Assembly: GCF_038502225.1 (NCBI RefSeq)
Contig: NC_091378.1
Span: 4,164,925 to 4,228,924, forward strand
Source of the DNA: Cherax quadricarinatus
Taxonomy: Eukaryota > Arthropoda > Malacostraca > Decapoda > Parastacidae
Direction: 5' to 3'
DNA: 64,000 nt
In this document: positions 20,255-29,929 of the stretch, one piece after another
How the letters are laid out: every line of letters starts with the position of its first letter
How positions within the stretch are numbered: the first letter of the stretch is position 1
Notes under the pieces: generated by a model
Told to the model about the DNA's origin: nothing
Database searches by the model: none
What the model saw: only the letters and a program-made list of their open reading frames with translations
Program-made: the position numbers and the translations under genes

Positions 20255-20400
20255 CACGATGTACTCACCTAATTGTGGTTGCAGGGGGTCGATACTCAGC
20301 TCCTGGCCCCGCCTCTTCACTGATCGCTACTAGGTCCTCTCCCTCTCTGCTTCCTGAACTTCGTCATACTTCTTCTTAAAATTATGTATGGTTCCTGCCT
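20255..20400 (-). mobile_element. LINE family 3, 3' fragment, minus strand
   Basis: GTACTCACCTAATTGTGG, GGGGTCGATACTCAGCTCC, TGGCCCCGCCTCTTCACTG, ATCGCTACTAGGTCC is the reverse complement of the 55400-55485 tail. A (GT)n tract at 20409-20456 follows directly. Confidence 0.75.
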
Positions 20401-20404
20401 CCAC

Positions 20405-20408
<4 letters not shown>

Positions 20409-20456
<48 letters not shown>
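20409..20456. repeat. (GT)n microsatellite
   Basis: About 24 GT units. Confidence 0.95.
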
Positions 20457-20460
<4 letters not shown>

Positions 20461-20737
20461 ACAATGTTTGCAAATAATTTCACCTGTTTGCGAATTATTA
20501 AGGATTTCAAATTTCTTTCGTTGTTCACTGCATGTGGCAGGATTCGATTAAATAACTTTCAAAACGAGCTTGGTGCCCGGGGGTATGGGGTAACATCGCT
20601 TAGCTTCGGCTAAGCTCCCATACTTATCTTGAGTCTAGCACCGTGGTAAAGTACTGTGGACTCTGATACAGAGTTAGCAGGTTCGAGTCCAGCTGTGGAC
20701 GTAGAGACAATATTTGTAAATAATTTCGCCTGTTTGC

Positions 20738-20825
<88 letters not shown>
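20457..20825 (+). mobile_element. tRNA-like SINE with TA/TG tail
   Basis: At about 20636-20700: TAGCACCGTGGTAAAGTACTG with a B-box-like GCAGGTTCGAGTCCAGC. Then GTAGAGACAATATTTGTAAA, TAATTTCGCCTGTTTGCGAA, (TA)~40 and (TG)~10. The same GTAGAGACAATGTTTGC / CGCCTGTTTGCGAA follows the (GT)n at 20456, so two copies of the 3' body lie in tandem. Confidence 0.65.
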
Positions 20826-20826
<1 letters not shown>

Positions 20827-21190
20827 GGTCGTGCCGAATAGGTAAAACTGGTCAATTAACAAGAACTCATTTAAAATTAAGTCCTTCCTAAAATTTTCTC
20901 TTATACGTTTAAAGATAAATTTTTTTTCATTTATGTTAATGTAAAAATTAATAATTTTGTACCAAAAGAACCTTAGAAAACTTACCTGACCTTAGAACAA
21001 GCGCAATTTAATTTAGCTTAATCCAATTAAATATATTTTAGATAACTTTACAATAAAATAATAATAACCAAACACAATGAAATACATTTTTTCGTTAGGT
21101 TCAGAATATTTTTTTTTTTGCGAAATTATTACATACACAAATTTTCGCTTGACTTATTCGGCAAGAAGAGCGTTGCTATTTAAGCGAAAT
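20826..21190 (+). mobile_element. AT-rich dispersed repeat, possibly a non-autonomous DNA transposon
   Basis: Starts at GGTCGTGCCGAATAGGTAAA and ends near ACTTATTCGGCAAGAAGAG; GCCGAATA and TATTCGGC form short inverted ends. The body is AT-rich (AACTCATTTAAAATTAAG, TTTTTTCGTTAGGTTCAG). I recall very similar sequence as common in decapod genomes; a database search would settle this. No transposase is present. Confidence 0.55.
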
Positions 21191-21274
21191 TCTCTCAGCG
21201 TATATACGCTTAGTATGTTTTAATATCTGTCTTAGGGATTACAATATTCTTGTGGTGGTGAACAGGCTCCTCTG

Positions 21275-21304
21275 GTGTTATTATTATTATTATTATTATT
21301 ATTT
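21275..21304. repeat. (ATT)n microsatellite
   Basis: About 9 ATT units. Confidence 0.9.
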
Positions 21305-21369
21305 GTAGCGTGGGTTTATCTCAGTTATTGTGGAGACTCCAGCGTCATCTGCGTTACTTTCAACATAAC

Positions 21370-21612
21370 TCCTTTAGTTTCAACGCCATCTATATTGGTT
21401 TTTAACGCTCTCTACTTTAGTTTCAACGCCATCTATATTGGTTTTTAACGCTCTCTATCTTTGTTTCAACGCCATCTATATTGGTTTTTAACGCTCTCTA
21501 TCTTTGTTTCAACGCCATCTATATTGGTTTTTAACGCTCTCTACCTTTGTTTCAACGCCATCTATATTGGTTTTTAACGCTCTCTACCTTTGTTTCAACG
21601 CCATCTATGCTA
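21370..21612 (+). repeat. 43-bp minisatellite, about 5.5 copies
   Basis: The unit contains TTTCAACGCCATCTATATTG and GTTTTTAACGCTCTCTA. The TTTCAACGCCATCTAT portion also ends the array as a partial copy. Confidence 0.9.
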
Positions 21613-21867
21613 CCAGCCTCTAAGACGTCCGAGTCTCTGTATGCACACGTTTATTAAATTCACCTTGGGAAAGGTAGATGGATATATCTGTGTTTATGTG
21701 GTTTTAGCATAACAAGTTCCTTGATTTAGTGATCATCACCTCTGCCTCTCTCTCTTTAACTTCCAGCTGTGTCTCCCTAGTGGCCTAGTGCCTGTTTACT
21801 GTCTCTCAGACAGCCTATCCCCTGTCTACTCTCTTAATTTCCCCTGGTGTTTTGTATGTTGTTATAT

Positions 21868-22937
21868 CTCCCCTGGTTCCTTTCCCCCTGGTTCTTCTGT
21901 CTTGCTGTGTCATCATTACTAGGTTTCCAACTCTCGGTTTCTCTCCCTTGGTTCCTTTCCCCTGGTTCCTCTCCCCCTGGTTCCCCTCCCCTAGTTCCTA
22001 TTCCCCTGGTTTCTCTTCCCTAGCTCCTCACCCCTGGTTCCTCTCCCCGTGGTTCCCTTCCCTTAGTTCCTATTCCCCTGGTTTCTCTTCCCTAGCTCCT
22101 CACCCCTGGTTCCTCTCCCCCTGGTTCCCCTCCCCTAGTTCCTATTCCCCTGGTTTCTCTTCCCTAGCTCCTCACCCCTGGTTCCTCTCCCCCTGGTTCC
22201 CCTCCCCTAGTTCCTATTCCCCTGGTTTCTCTTCCCTAGCTACTCACCTCTGGTTCCTCTCCCCCTGGTTCCTCTCCCCTGGTTCCTCTACCCCTGGTTT
22301 CTCTTCCCTAGCTCCTCACCTCTGGTTCCTCTCCCCCTGGTTCCTCTCCCCCTGGTTCCTCTCCCCTGGTTCCTCTCCCCCTGGTTTCTCTTCCCTAGCT
22401 CCTCACCTCTGGTTCCTCTCCCCCTGGTTCCTCTCCCCTGGTTCCTCTCCCCCTGGTTCCTCTCCCCTGGTTCCTCTCCCCCTGGTTTCTCTTCCCTAGC
22501 TCCTCACCCCTGGTTCCTCTCCCCCTGGTTCCCCTCCCCTAGTTCCTATTCCCCTGGTTTCTCTTCCCTAGCTCCTCACCTCTGGTTCCTCTCCCCCTGG
22601 TTCCTCTCCCTGGATCCTCTCCCCCTGGTTCCTCTCCCCCTGGATCCTCTCCCCCTGGTTCCTCACCCCCTGGATCCTCTCCCCCTGGTTCCTCTCCCCC
22701 TGGTTCCTCTCCCCCTGGTTCCTCTCCCCCTGGTTCCTCTCCCCCTGGATCCTCTCCCCCTGGTTCCTCTCCCCCTGGATCCTCTCCCCCTGGTTCCTCT
22801 CCCCCTGGTTCCTCTCCCCCTGGATCCTCTCCCCCTGGTTCCTCCCCCTGGTTCCTCTCCCCCCTGGTTCCTCTCCCCCTGGTTCCTCTCCCCCTGGTTC
22901 CTCTCCCCCTGGTTCCTCTCCCCCTGGTTCCTCACCC
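21868..22937 (+). repeat. Pyrimidine-rich 15-bp minisatellite with ~70-bp higher-order units
   Basis: Basic unit GGTTCCTCTCCCCCT. In the first half it is arranged in ~70-bp blocks adding CCTAGTTCCTATTCCCC, GGTTTCTCTTCCC and TAGCTCCTCACC. The second half is nearly pure 15-mers with GGTTCC/GGATCC variants. Strong strand asymmetry could allow triplex structure. Frames (Ser/Pro/Phe/Trp; Gly/Arg/Glu minus) are artefacts. Confidence 0.93.
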
Positions 22938-23160
22938 CAGCCTTCATGTCACTCTCAACAATTAAGAAATAATTTCAACCTTTTAATTCCGTTTCTTGTA
23001 CCAAGTTTCCTTGGGCCTAATCTCCGCTAAATCTCCTCTAATCCTGCCAATCGCCGTGGAAGATTCACCGTGTTGAATCTGTTAGGCTGACTTACCTACG
23101 AGGCTCAAACTATATGACTGTAGTTATGAAGTCCAGTCCTTGGAACATTACCTGGTGAGG
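22938..23160. other. No feature recognised
   Basis: Unique sequence between the CT-rich array and a GGT-rich stretch. Confidence 0.3.
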
Positions 23161-23164
23161 GAGG

Positions 23165-23285
23165 CATGTCGATGAGCACTTCTGTAAGGTGGTGGTAGTG
23201 ATGGTGATGATGTTGGTGGTGATGGTAGTGGTGGTGGTACTGATGGTGGTGGGGTCTGGTGAGATGGTGGTGGTAGTAGTTTACT
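23165..23285 (+). repeat. GGT/GAT-rich trinucleotide stretch
   Basis: Degenerate GGTGGT/GATGGT repeats. Confidence 0.8.
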
Positions 23286-23433
23286 CAGACCACACAATAA
23301 TTACTCAAAGAAATGTGAGAGACCTGGGGGTAACCATGTTGAAAACCCCAACCACTCGAGCAACATAGATATAACACTATTAAAATACTGTAATGTAGTA
23401 TGCTATATAACCCATACAGACTTACCGATTATC

Positions 23434-23475
<42 letters not shown>

Positions 23476-23620
23476 TATGAATAACAATTATTATAATGTG
23501 GGGCTGTAGGTGTACACTAGCAGCTCTAATGACTGCAATAGAACTTAGAGGTTTGGAAAATGTACAGTGCACTTACACCGTCCGTGTTAGTTCAATCAAG
23601 CACTGAAGTTACTGGAAAGT
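23286..23620 (+). mobile_element. LINE family 1 RT remnant, heavily decayed, split by (AAT)n
   Basis: AATGTGAGAGACCTGGGGGT aligns with AATGTAAGGGACCTGGGAGT at 17283-17303. TAGTTCAATCAAGCACTGAA followed by TTACTGG aligns with the SSVKHLNYWEH-coding part at 17545-17575. Between them are a (TAA)n tract (23435-23475) and diverged sequence. Confidence 0.65.
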
Positions 23621-23664
23621 TGCGTCCGTGCAGTTCGTGATGTATCAGAACACTTGTGTTTACT

Positions 23665-24295
23665 CCGGGATGCTTGTCTTGAGACCGTGGCGCTGGGGTG
23701 ATGATGACCCCTTGAGACCGTGGCGCTGGGGTGATGATGACCCCTTGAGACTGTGGCGCTGGGGTGATGACCCCTTGAGACCGTGGCGCTGGGGTGATGA
23801 TGACCCCTTGAGACTGTGGCGCTGGGGTGATGATGACCCCTTGAGACCGTGGCGCTGGGGTGATGATGACCCCTTGAGACCGTGGCGCTGGGGTGATGAT
23901 GATCCCTTGAGACCGTGGCGCTGGGGTGATGATGACCCCTTGAGACCGGGGCGCTGGGGTGATGATGACCCCTTGAGACCGTGGCGCTGTTGTGATGATG
24001 ACCCCTTGAGACCGTGGTGCTGGGGTGATGACCCCTTGAGACCGTGGCGCTGGGGTGATGATGACCCCTTGAGACCGTGGCGCTGGGGTGATGATGACCC
24101 CTTGAGACCGTGGCGCTGGGGTAATGATGATCCCTTGAGACCGTGGCGCTGGGGTGATGATGACCCCTTGAGACCGGGGCGCTGGGGTGATGACCCCTTG
24201 AGACCGTGGCGCTGGGGTGATGATGACCCCTTGAGACCGTGGTGCTGGGGTGATGATGACCCCTTGAGACCGTGGCGCTGGGGTGATGATCTCAG
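23665..24295 (+). repeat. 33-bp minisatellite, about 19 copies
   Basis: The unit contains CCCCTTGAGACCGTGGCGCT and GGGGTGATGATGA; some copies lack one ATG (30 bp). Because the period is a multiple of 3, both strands are open (RPWRWGDDDPL plus; GLKGSSSPQRH minus). Confidence 0.93.
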
Positions 24296-25435
24296 TAGTA
24301 GTACCAGTTCCAGTAACCAGTTACCAGTAACCAGTGTACCAGTAGATGACTCACTACCAACCGTCTCTGCGTGAATCACTGTCTGTGTTCATATTGTTGC
24401 TGACCACAGCAGTATTCAAACACCCCCCACACATATGGGTACTGGGGTTAGTCTTACGAGAGAGAGCAAGGAGACAGGTCACGGCTGTTTGGCGCTTCCC
24501 ACATTATCCGTAATATACGTACTTCCAGCCTACGTGAGTATTTCTTTACCCTATCCACGTGTTCGAACCCCACATGATAAATGGTGGCAATGGTGTGGGA
24601 GCGTGGAATTAAGCTTTTTTAAGGGCAGTATTCAAACACCCCCCACACATATGGGTACTGGGGTTAGTTAGTCTTACGAGAGAGAGCAAGGAGACAGGTC
24701 ACGGCTGTTTGGCGCTTCCCACATTATCCATAATATACGTACTTCCAGCCTACGTGAGTATTTCTTTACCCTATCCACGTGTTCGAACCCCACATGATAA
24801 TGATGACCCCTTGAGACCGTGGCGCTGGGGTGATGATGACCCCTTGAGACCGTGGCGCTGGGGTGATGATCTCAGTAGTAGTACCAGTTCCAGTAACCAG
24901 TTACCAGTAACCAGTGTACCAGTAGATGACTCACTACCAACCGTCTCTGCGTGAATCACTGTCTGTATTCATATTGTTGCTGACCACAGCAGTATTCAAA
25001 CACCCCCCACACATATGGGTACTGGGGTTAGTTAGTCTTACGAGAGAGAGCAAGGAGACAGGTCACGGCTGTTTGGCGCTTCCCACATTATCCGTAATAT
25101 ACGTACTTCCAGCCTACGTGAGTATTTCTTTACCCTATCCACGTGTTCGAACCCCACATGATAATGATGACCCCTTGAGACCGTGGCGCTGGGGTGATGA
25201 TGACCCCTTGAGACCGTGGCGCTGGGGTGATGATGACCCCTTGAGACCGTGGCGCTGGGGTGATGATGACCCCTTGAGACCGTGGCGCTGGGGTGATGAT
25301 GACCCCTTGAGACCGTGGCGCTGGGGTGATGATGACCCCTTGAGACCGTGGCGCTGGGGTGATGACCCCTTGAGACCGTGGCGCTGGGGTGATGATGACC
25401 CCTTGAGACCATGGCGCTACCGATAGTATCAGATG
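24296..25435 (+). repeat. Nested tandem duplication with 33-bp arrays inside
   Basis: A unit running from CTCAGTAGTAGTACCAGTTC through CACCCCCCACACATATGGG, GGAGACAGGTCACGGCTG and CCACGTGTTCGAACCCCAC occurs fully at 24289-24570 and 24869-25160 and partly at 24630-24802. After CCACATGATAATGATGACC the second and third copies re-enter 33-bp repeats (about 2 and about 8). The first copy instead has a unique ~60-bp insert (24570-24628). This indicates repeated duplication of array plus flank. Confidence 0.88.
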
Positions 25436-25599
25436 AGACCAGGAGCTAGGGAGGAGGAGTAGATGGCACCTCAGCAAACTCCGTCACCTGCAGAAGGGAC
25501 TGTGGGTGGCACCAGTGCCACTATCACTGTTTGACCTTTCTTCGTAATCACTGGTCTAAATGAAGGCACCAACAGCTTCGCTGATCAAGGTGTCACTAG

Positions 25600-25722
25600 G
25601 GAGACTTGATAAGTCAAAGACAAGTAGGTAGCCTTTATTAAAACGTTTCGCTCATTGAGAACTTGATAAAGTTCTCACTTGGCGAAACGTTGTGTTTAAT
25701 AAAGGGTTTAATAAGGAATGTA
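25600..25722. mobile_element. Overlapping inverted hairpin modules
   Basis: Plus: GAACTTGATAAAGTTCTCAC, TTGGCGAAACGTTGTG, TTTAATAAAGGG (25658-25709). Minus, mirrored at 25635-25680: GAACTTTATCAAGTTCTCAA, TGAGCGAAACGTTTT, AATAAAGGC. The two share the central AGAACTTGATAAAGTTCT palindrome. Confidence 0.7.
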
Positions 25723-25905
25723 CCTGGAGTCGCATCCGGGGGTCAGCGCCCCCTCGGCCCGGTCCCAGACTAAGCCTCTTAGTTGCTAGCCTGATCGATC
25801 AAGCTGTTAGTGCCCTCCCCAGCAGGAACTGTTTTAATTTACCAAGCAAGGCTTGGTCCTGGACCGTGCTGCGGGAGCGATGATCCCGAGTAACCGTTCT
25901 GACCA
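25723..25905. mobile_element. LINE family 1 tail-like fragment, decayed
   Basis: CTGGAGTCGCATCCGGGGGT, CAGCGCCCCCTCGGCCCGG, TCCCAGACTAAGCC then a second, plus-oriented AAGGCTTGGTCCTGGACCG, GCGGGAGCGATGATCCC. Two opposed tail fragments appear to lie side by side. Confidence 0.55.
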
Positions 25906-26089
25906 CAAGCGGCGATGTTTCTGGTGACCCATGTCTGTAGTTCTACTTCTCCCTTTTACACACCTGTGGACGGTCTTGAGGGTTCTTCCCTTCTCGCAGC
26001 CCGGTCTGAGACCAGCGTGCCTTCCTGGCTGACTGGAACTGGTCTGTACTCAAGATTAAGAACTTAGTCACCTAAGTTCTCCAGTCTTC

Positions 26090-26207
26090 TATGTTGGTGA
26101 GGGGCTCTTGATTTCGGGAATTGGATCTGTGCTCCGGTTCCCCGAATTAAGCCTGAAATAATCCTACTGGTTTAGTGCTCCCCCCTTGATTATAATAATA
26201 ATCCCCA
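26090..26207 (+). mobile_element. Retroposon fragment with (AAT) tail
   Basis: TGTTGGTGAGGGGCTCTTG, TCTGTGCTCCGGTTCCCCG, AATTAAGCCTGAAATAATCC, GGTTTAGTGCTCC, TTGATTATAATAATAAT; second copy of the family at 19770-19938. Confidence 0.72.
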
Positions 26208-26349
26208 GTCTTCTAATAACATATTCGTTTTTCCTCTATAATTGTCTGTTTCGTAAGGCGAGTATCCTGGACTTCGCTTTACGAAATCAGCGAATGCGAT
26301 AGTAATTATAGACGAGGTAGATTATAGTGAAAAATGTAGATGTTATTAT

Positions 26350-26960
26350 AAGACGGGGGAATTTAAGCGCCCCTTTAAAGGTACTTCGACAGCTGTATAA
26401 AATGGGAAGCCACAACTGAACCCAAGTACGTTCATAGGCACATCAGGATGAGACGTCCGTGAAGGATCAAGTGATAATGATGGTGATGATGAGGAGGGGA
26501 AGAGATAACGAATAATAACAGGGAAGTATATAAAGAATGAATAACACAAAGGCATAATACCGTGACTGGAACAATACACAGATAACCAGCACATAGGAGA
26601 GAGAGGAGCTTACCACGACGTTTCGGTCCGACTTGGAACATTTACAAAGTTAAAAAAGAGTTTAGCAGAGGAGTCAAGGAGTTCCTCACGGAGTAAAGTG
26701 GAGATCCAGAATGAACCACCACACGTAAGTGTTAAAAACTACCTAACGGTTGACGTCAACAGAAGCAAAGGTACCAAACGACGTATCTCCAAGGGTGCTA
26801 AGAGCAGTTCCAGTGTGTGGTCGAATAGCAAAGGTCTTGCAGCAATCAAGACAGCTGGTAGAGAACTGCAATGTGACCAGTGTTGTCGCCAGGTATAAAA
26901 CAGTGGGAGAGAGACCAGACTCTCACAGTAACACAACAACCTGACTCTCACAAGTTCCCG
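26350..26960 (-). mobile_element. Penelope-type terminal region, probable, minus strand
   Basis: At 26575-26650 the minus strand reads ACTTTGTAAATGTTCCAAG, TCGGACCGAAACGTCGTGG, TAAGCTCCTCTCTC, then TGTGTATTGTTCCAGTCACG, the same order as the plus arm of the palindromic insertion at 41860-41965. The rest (26390-26570, 26660-26960) is not repeated in the window; it reads as a weak open frame on the minus strand (26739-26951, 70 residues). I infer terminal-repeat sequence but cannot delimit it. Confidence 0.45.
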
Positions 26961-27149
26961 AGAACACTGTGAGGAAAAGGATAATTGAGGACGTGTGTCA
27001 ATTTATTTAATGTACATATACGTGCGTATACGCAGGGATGGTAATGGGGGTGAGCAAATTCATGAGTTGAGAGAGAAAGCCATTAATACCATTAATGTTA
27101 TCAATAATAACACAGCACACGTTGCCCATTAAGAGGTAGGCGATTTGCT

Positions 27150-27190
27150 TCTCTTTCTTTCCCTTCCCTTCCCTTCCCTTCCCTTTTCTT
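27150..27190. repeat. (CCCTT)n microsatellite
   Basis: About seven CCCTT pentamers. Confidence 0.85.
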
Positions 27191-27254
27191 CCCTTGCATC
27201 TCACAACGCTGCTTCATTTTCTTACCCTGAACCGACATTGTTCCTGCCCCGTGC

Positions 27255-27256
<2 letters not shown>

Positions 27257-27326
<70 letters not shown>
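27257..27326. repeat. (CT)n microsatellite
   Basis: About 34 CT units, followed by a pyrimidine-rich stretch to about 27420. Confidence 0.95.
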
Positions 27327-27329
<3 letters not shown>

Positions 27330-27477
27330 CCTCCCTATCACTCCCCCTTCCCCCTCTCCCCTTGCCCATTCTTTCCCCTCAGCCAGAGAGGGCCTTTCTT
27401 CCCCTCTGATTTCTCCCATCTCTGATATAACGTAGATTTATCACCCTCGGGAGACACCCGACACACCCCGCCATAGT

Positions 27478-27960
27478 AGTGCCCGCCCCTTGTATGTGTC
27501 ATCCCCACCAGTTGTATGTGTCATCCCCACCCGTTGTATGTGTCATCACCACCCCTTGTATGTGTCATCACCACCCGTTGTGTCATCACCACCCCTTGTA
27601 TGTCATCCCCACCCGTTGTATGTGTCATCACCCCTTGTATGTGTCATCCCCACCAGTTGTATGTCATCACCACCCCTTGTATGTGTCATCCCCACCCTTT
27701 GTATGTTGTCATCACTACCCCTTGTATGTATCATCCCCAACCGTTGTATGTGTCATCACCACCCCTTGTATGTGTCATCCCCACCCGTTGTATGTGACAT
27801 CCCCACCCGTTGTATGTGTCATCCCCACCCGTTGTATGTGTCATGACCACCCTTTGTATGTGTCATCCCCACCCTTTGTATGTTGTCATTACCACCCCTT
27901 GTATGTATCATCCCCAACCGTTGTGCCGCCACCGCCCGTTGTATGTCATCACCACCTGTA
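27478..27960 (+). repeat. Diverged 22-23-bp minisatellite, about 21 copies
   Basis: Units combine TTGTATGTGTCATC with CCCACCCG/ACCACCCC. It is the older, less uniform neighbour of the next array, with which it shares TATGTGTCATCACCACC. Confidence 0.88.
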
Positions 27961-28745
27961 GTATGTGTCATCACCACCTGTAGTATGTGTCATCACCACC
28001 TGTAGTATGTGTCATCACCACCTGTAGTATGTGTCATCACCTGTAGTATGTGTCGTCACCACCTGTAGTATGTGTCATCACCACCTGTAGTATGTGTCAT
28101 CACCACCTGTAGTATGTGTCGTCACCACCTGTAGTATGTGTCATCACCACCTGTAGTATGTGTCATCACCACCTGTAGTATGTGTCATCACCACCTGTAG
28201 TATGTGTCATCACCACCTGTAGTATGTGTCGTCACCACCTGTAGTATGTGTCATCACCACCTGTAGTATGTGTCATCACCACCTGTAGTATGTGTCGTCA
28301 CCACCTGTAGTATGTGTCGTCACCACCTGTAGTATGTGTCATCACCACCTGTAGTATGTGTCATCACCACCTGTAGTATGTGTCATCACCACCTGTAGTA
28401 TGTGTCATCACCACCTGTAGTATGTGTCGTCACCACCTGTAGTATGTGTCATCACCACCTGTAGTATGTGTCATCACCACCTGTAGTATGTGTCGTCACC
28501 ACCTGTAGTATGTGTCGTCACCACCTGTAGTATGTGTCGTCACCACCTGTAGTATGTGTCGTCACCACCTGTAGTATGTGTCATCACCACCTGTAGTATA
28601 TGTCATCACCACCTGTAGTATGTGTCGTCACCACCTGTAGTATGTGTCATCACCACCTGTAGTATGTGTCATCACCACCTGTAGTATGTGTCATCACCAC
28701 CTGTAGTATGTGTCATCACCACCTGTAGTATGTGTCATCACCACC
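27950..28745 (+). repeat. 22-bp minisatellite, about 36 highly uniform copies
   Basis: GTAGTATGTGTCATCACCAC plus CT. Main variation is TCATC/TCGTC. Uniformity suggests recent expansion from one CCTGTAG-type unit of the preceding array. Confidence 0.94.
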
Positions 28746-28774
28746 CCTTCTGTCATCACTTGTAGTGTCATCCC

Positions 28775-28840
28775 ATCCGTTTTATGTTTCGCTCTTTGTA
28801 GAACTTTATCAAGTCATGACTTCATTAAAACCCCCGTGGG
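28775..28840 (-). mobile_element. Hairpin module, minus strand, at an array edge
   Basis: Minus: TCATGACTTGATAAAGTTCT, ACAAAGAGCGAAACATAAAAC. The second hairpin strand is weak. It starts about 30 bp beyond the 22-bp array. Confidence 0.6.
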
Positions 28841-28861
28841 TTTTGCGCTTCGCTCCGAATG

Positions 28862-28862
<1 letters not shown>

Positions 28863-28908
<46 letters not shown>

Positions 28909-28909
28909 G
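28863..28909. repeat. (AAT)n microsatellite
   Basis: About 15 AAT units after GGGTTTTGCGCTTCGC, which resembles the GGTTTAGCGCTTC end of the AAT-tailed retroposon. Confidence 0.9.
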
Positions 28910-29157
28910 ATTTGTACTTCGTATTAAAGATTTTGTAAAAGCGTCAAAATTGGCAATATGGAAGCGTTGTAGTGTTGTCTCTTGTGGTCAACAAGGTCTG
29001 ACCCCTCTTGTCCTCACTCTTCGTTCTTAACGTGTGAAATTGCACCTGAGGGTAGTGTAACTTATGATCCCTGAGAGTCTGGTTTGTCTGAGGTCTATAC
29101 ACTGCTATATTGCTCTGGTTGTTTCACTCCCTCCGCAAGTTGGCTGACTTTGCTGTC

Positions 29158-29410
29158 AGTGAGGCTTGTATGGGTCTCTCTGTTTCCTCCCTACAAGATT
29201 ATGCTGCTGGATTTTGAGGTACCTCGTCTGATTTCATTGAGGCTTGTATGGGTCTCTCTCTGTTTCCTCCCTACAAGAGTTTGCTGCTGGATTTTGAGGT
29301 ACCTCGTCTGATTTCATTGAGGCTTGTATGGGTCTCTCTCTGTTTCCTCCCTACACTATTTTGCTGCTGGGTTTTGTGGCACTTCGTCTGATATCAGTGA
29401 GGTCTGTATG
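29158..29410 (+). repeat. ~80-bp tandem repeat, 3 copies
   Basis: GAGGCTTGTATGGGTCTCTC, TGTTTCCTCCCTACAAGA, TGCTGCTGGATTTTGAGG and TACCTCGTCTGATTTCATT recur at a 78-80 bp spacing, with the third copy more diverged. Confidence 0.9.
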
Positions 29411-29489
29411 GGCCTGTCTGTGTTCTTTCCTGAGGAATTTACCTGTTATGTGATCCCGTCAACAATCGTACAGTAATATTGGTAGACTT

Positions 29490-29590
29490 ACCGTCAAAAT
29501 GTTAGGTAAAAGGACACAGATGCAACCTAATGTGACATTTTATTGTGGCAACGTTTCACTCTCCAGGAGCTTTGTCAAGCCGCTCAACAA
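29490..29590 (-). mobile_element. Hairpin module, minus strand
   Basis: Minus: GGCTTGACAAAGCTCCTGGA, GAGTGAAACGTTGCC, ACAATAAAATGTCACATTAG, then TTGCATCTGTGTCC. GGC before and GCC after can form a short closing stem, as expected for hammerhead stem I. Confidence 0.7.
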
Positions 29591-29639
29591 AGATTTAAAA
29601 CTAATTGTATATCTCAATATCATTATTATTTTTATTGGT

Positions 29640-29818
29640 ATAAACCTTGGTAATAAATACCGACAAGTTGGTTTAGAAAGACACGTAAGCAAACACTATG
29701 ACATATTTATTAGAAAACGTTTCGGTCCTGGGACCTTGATCACTTCTAACATACAGAGGTAGAAAGGCATTATATATATAGGCGGAGAGTGAGGTATGAC
29801 GCACGTGACCTGAGGAAT
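29640..29818 (-). mobile_element. Penelope-like element 3' terminal region with hairpin module
   Basis: It lies downstream of the endonuclease on the same strand. Reading the minus strand it contains CATACCTCACTCTCCGCC, the hammerhead-like unit (29710-29749), then AATAAATATGTCATAGTG, TTGCTTACGTGTC and ACCAACTTGTCGGTATT. The last block also ends the modules at 8960-9000 and 42910-42940, linking the scattered modules to this element. Confidence 0.6.
29710..29749 (-). ncRNA. Hammerhead-ribozyme-like motif in Penelope terminal region
   Basis: Minus strand order: stem I TTAGAA (29744-29749), GTGATCAA core, stem II GGTCC/GGACC (29731-29735 and 29724-29728), CGAAACGTTT with palindromic AAACGTTT, then TTCTAA (29710-29715), which pairs perfectly with TTAGAA. 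Position and layout match the minimal hammerheads known in Penelope-like terminal repeats. The core differs from CUGANGA at two places and carries the same extra A, so this copy may be inactive. Confidence 0.4.
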
Positions 29819-29895
29819 GTCATAAGAACATAAGAATGGAGGAACACTATAGAAGGCCTACTGGCCCATGCGAGGCAGGTCCTTATCAAAACAAC
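29818..29895 (-). mobile_element. LINE family 2 tail fragment, minus strand
   Basis: CATAAGAACATAAGAATGGA, GGAACACTATAGAAGGCC and TACTGGCCCATGCGAGGCAG are the reverse complement of the family-2 3' end (CTGCAGTG...TTCTTATG). Confidence 0.75.
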
Positions 29896-29929
29896 CTCTG
29901 CCTATGATGAGGACGGGTAGACGTTGAAA

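Noticed and set aside
27007..27204. Lys/Glu/Gly-rich minus frame
   Set aside because: Arises from the (CCCTT)n and flanking pyrimidine tract.
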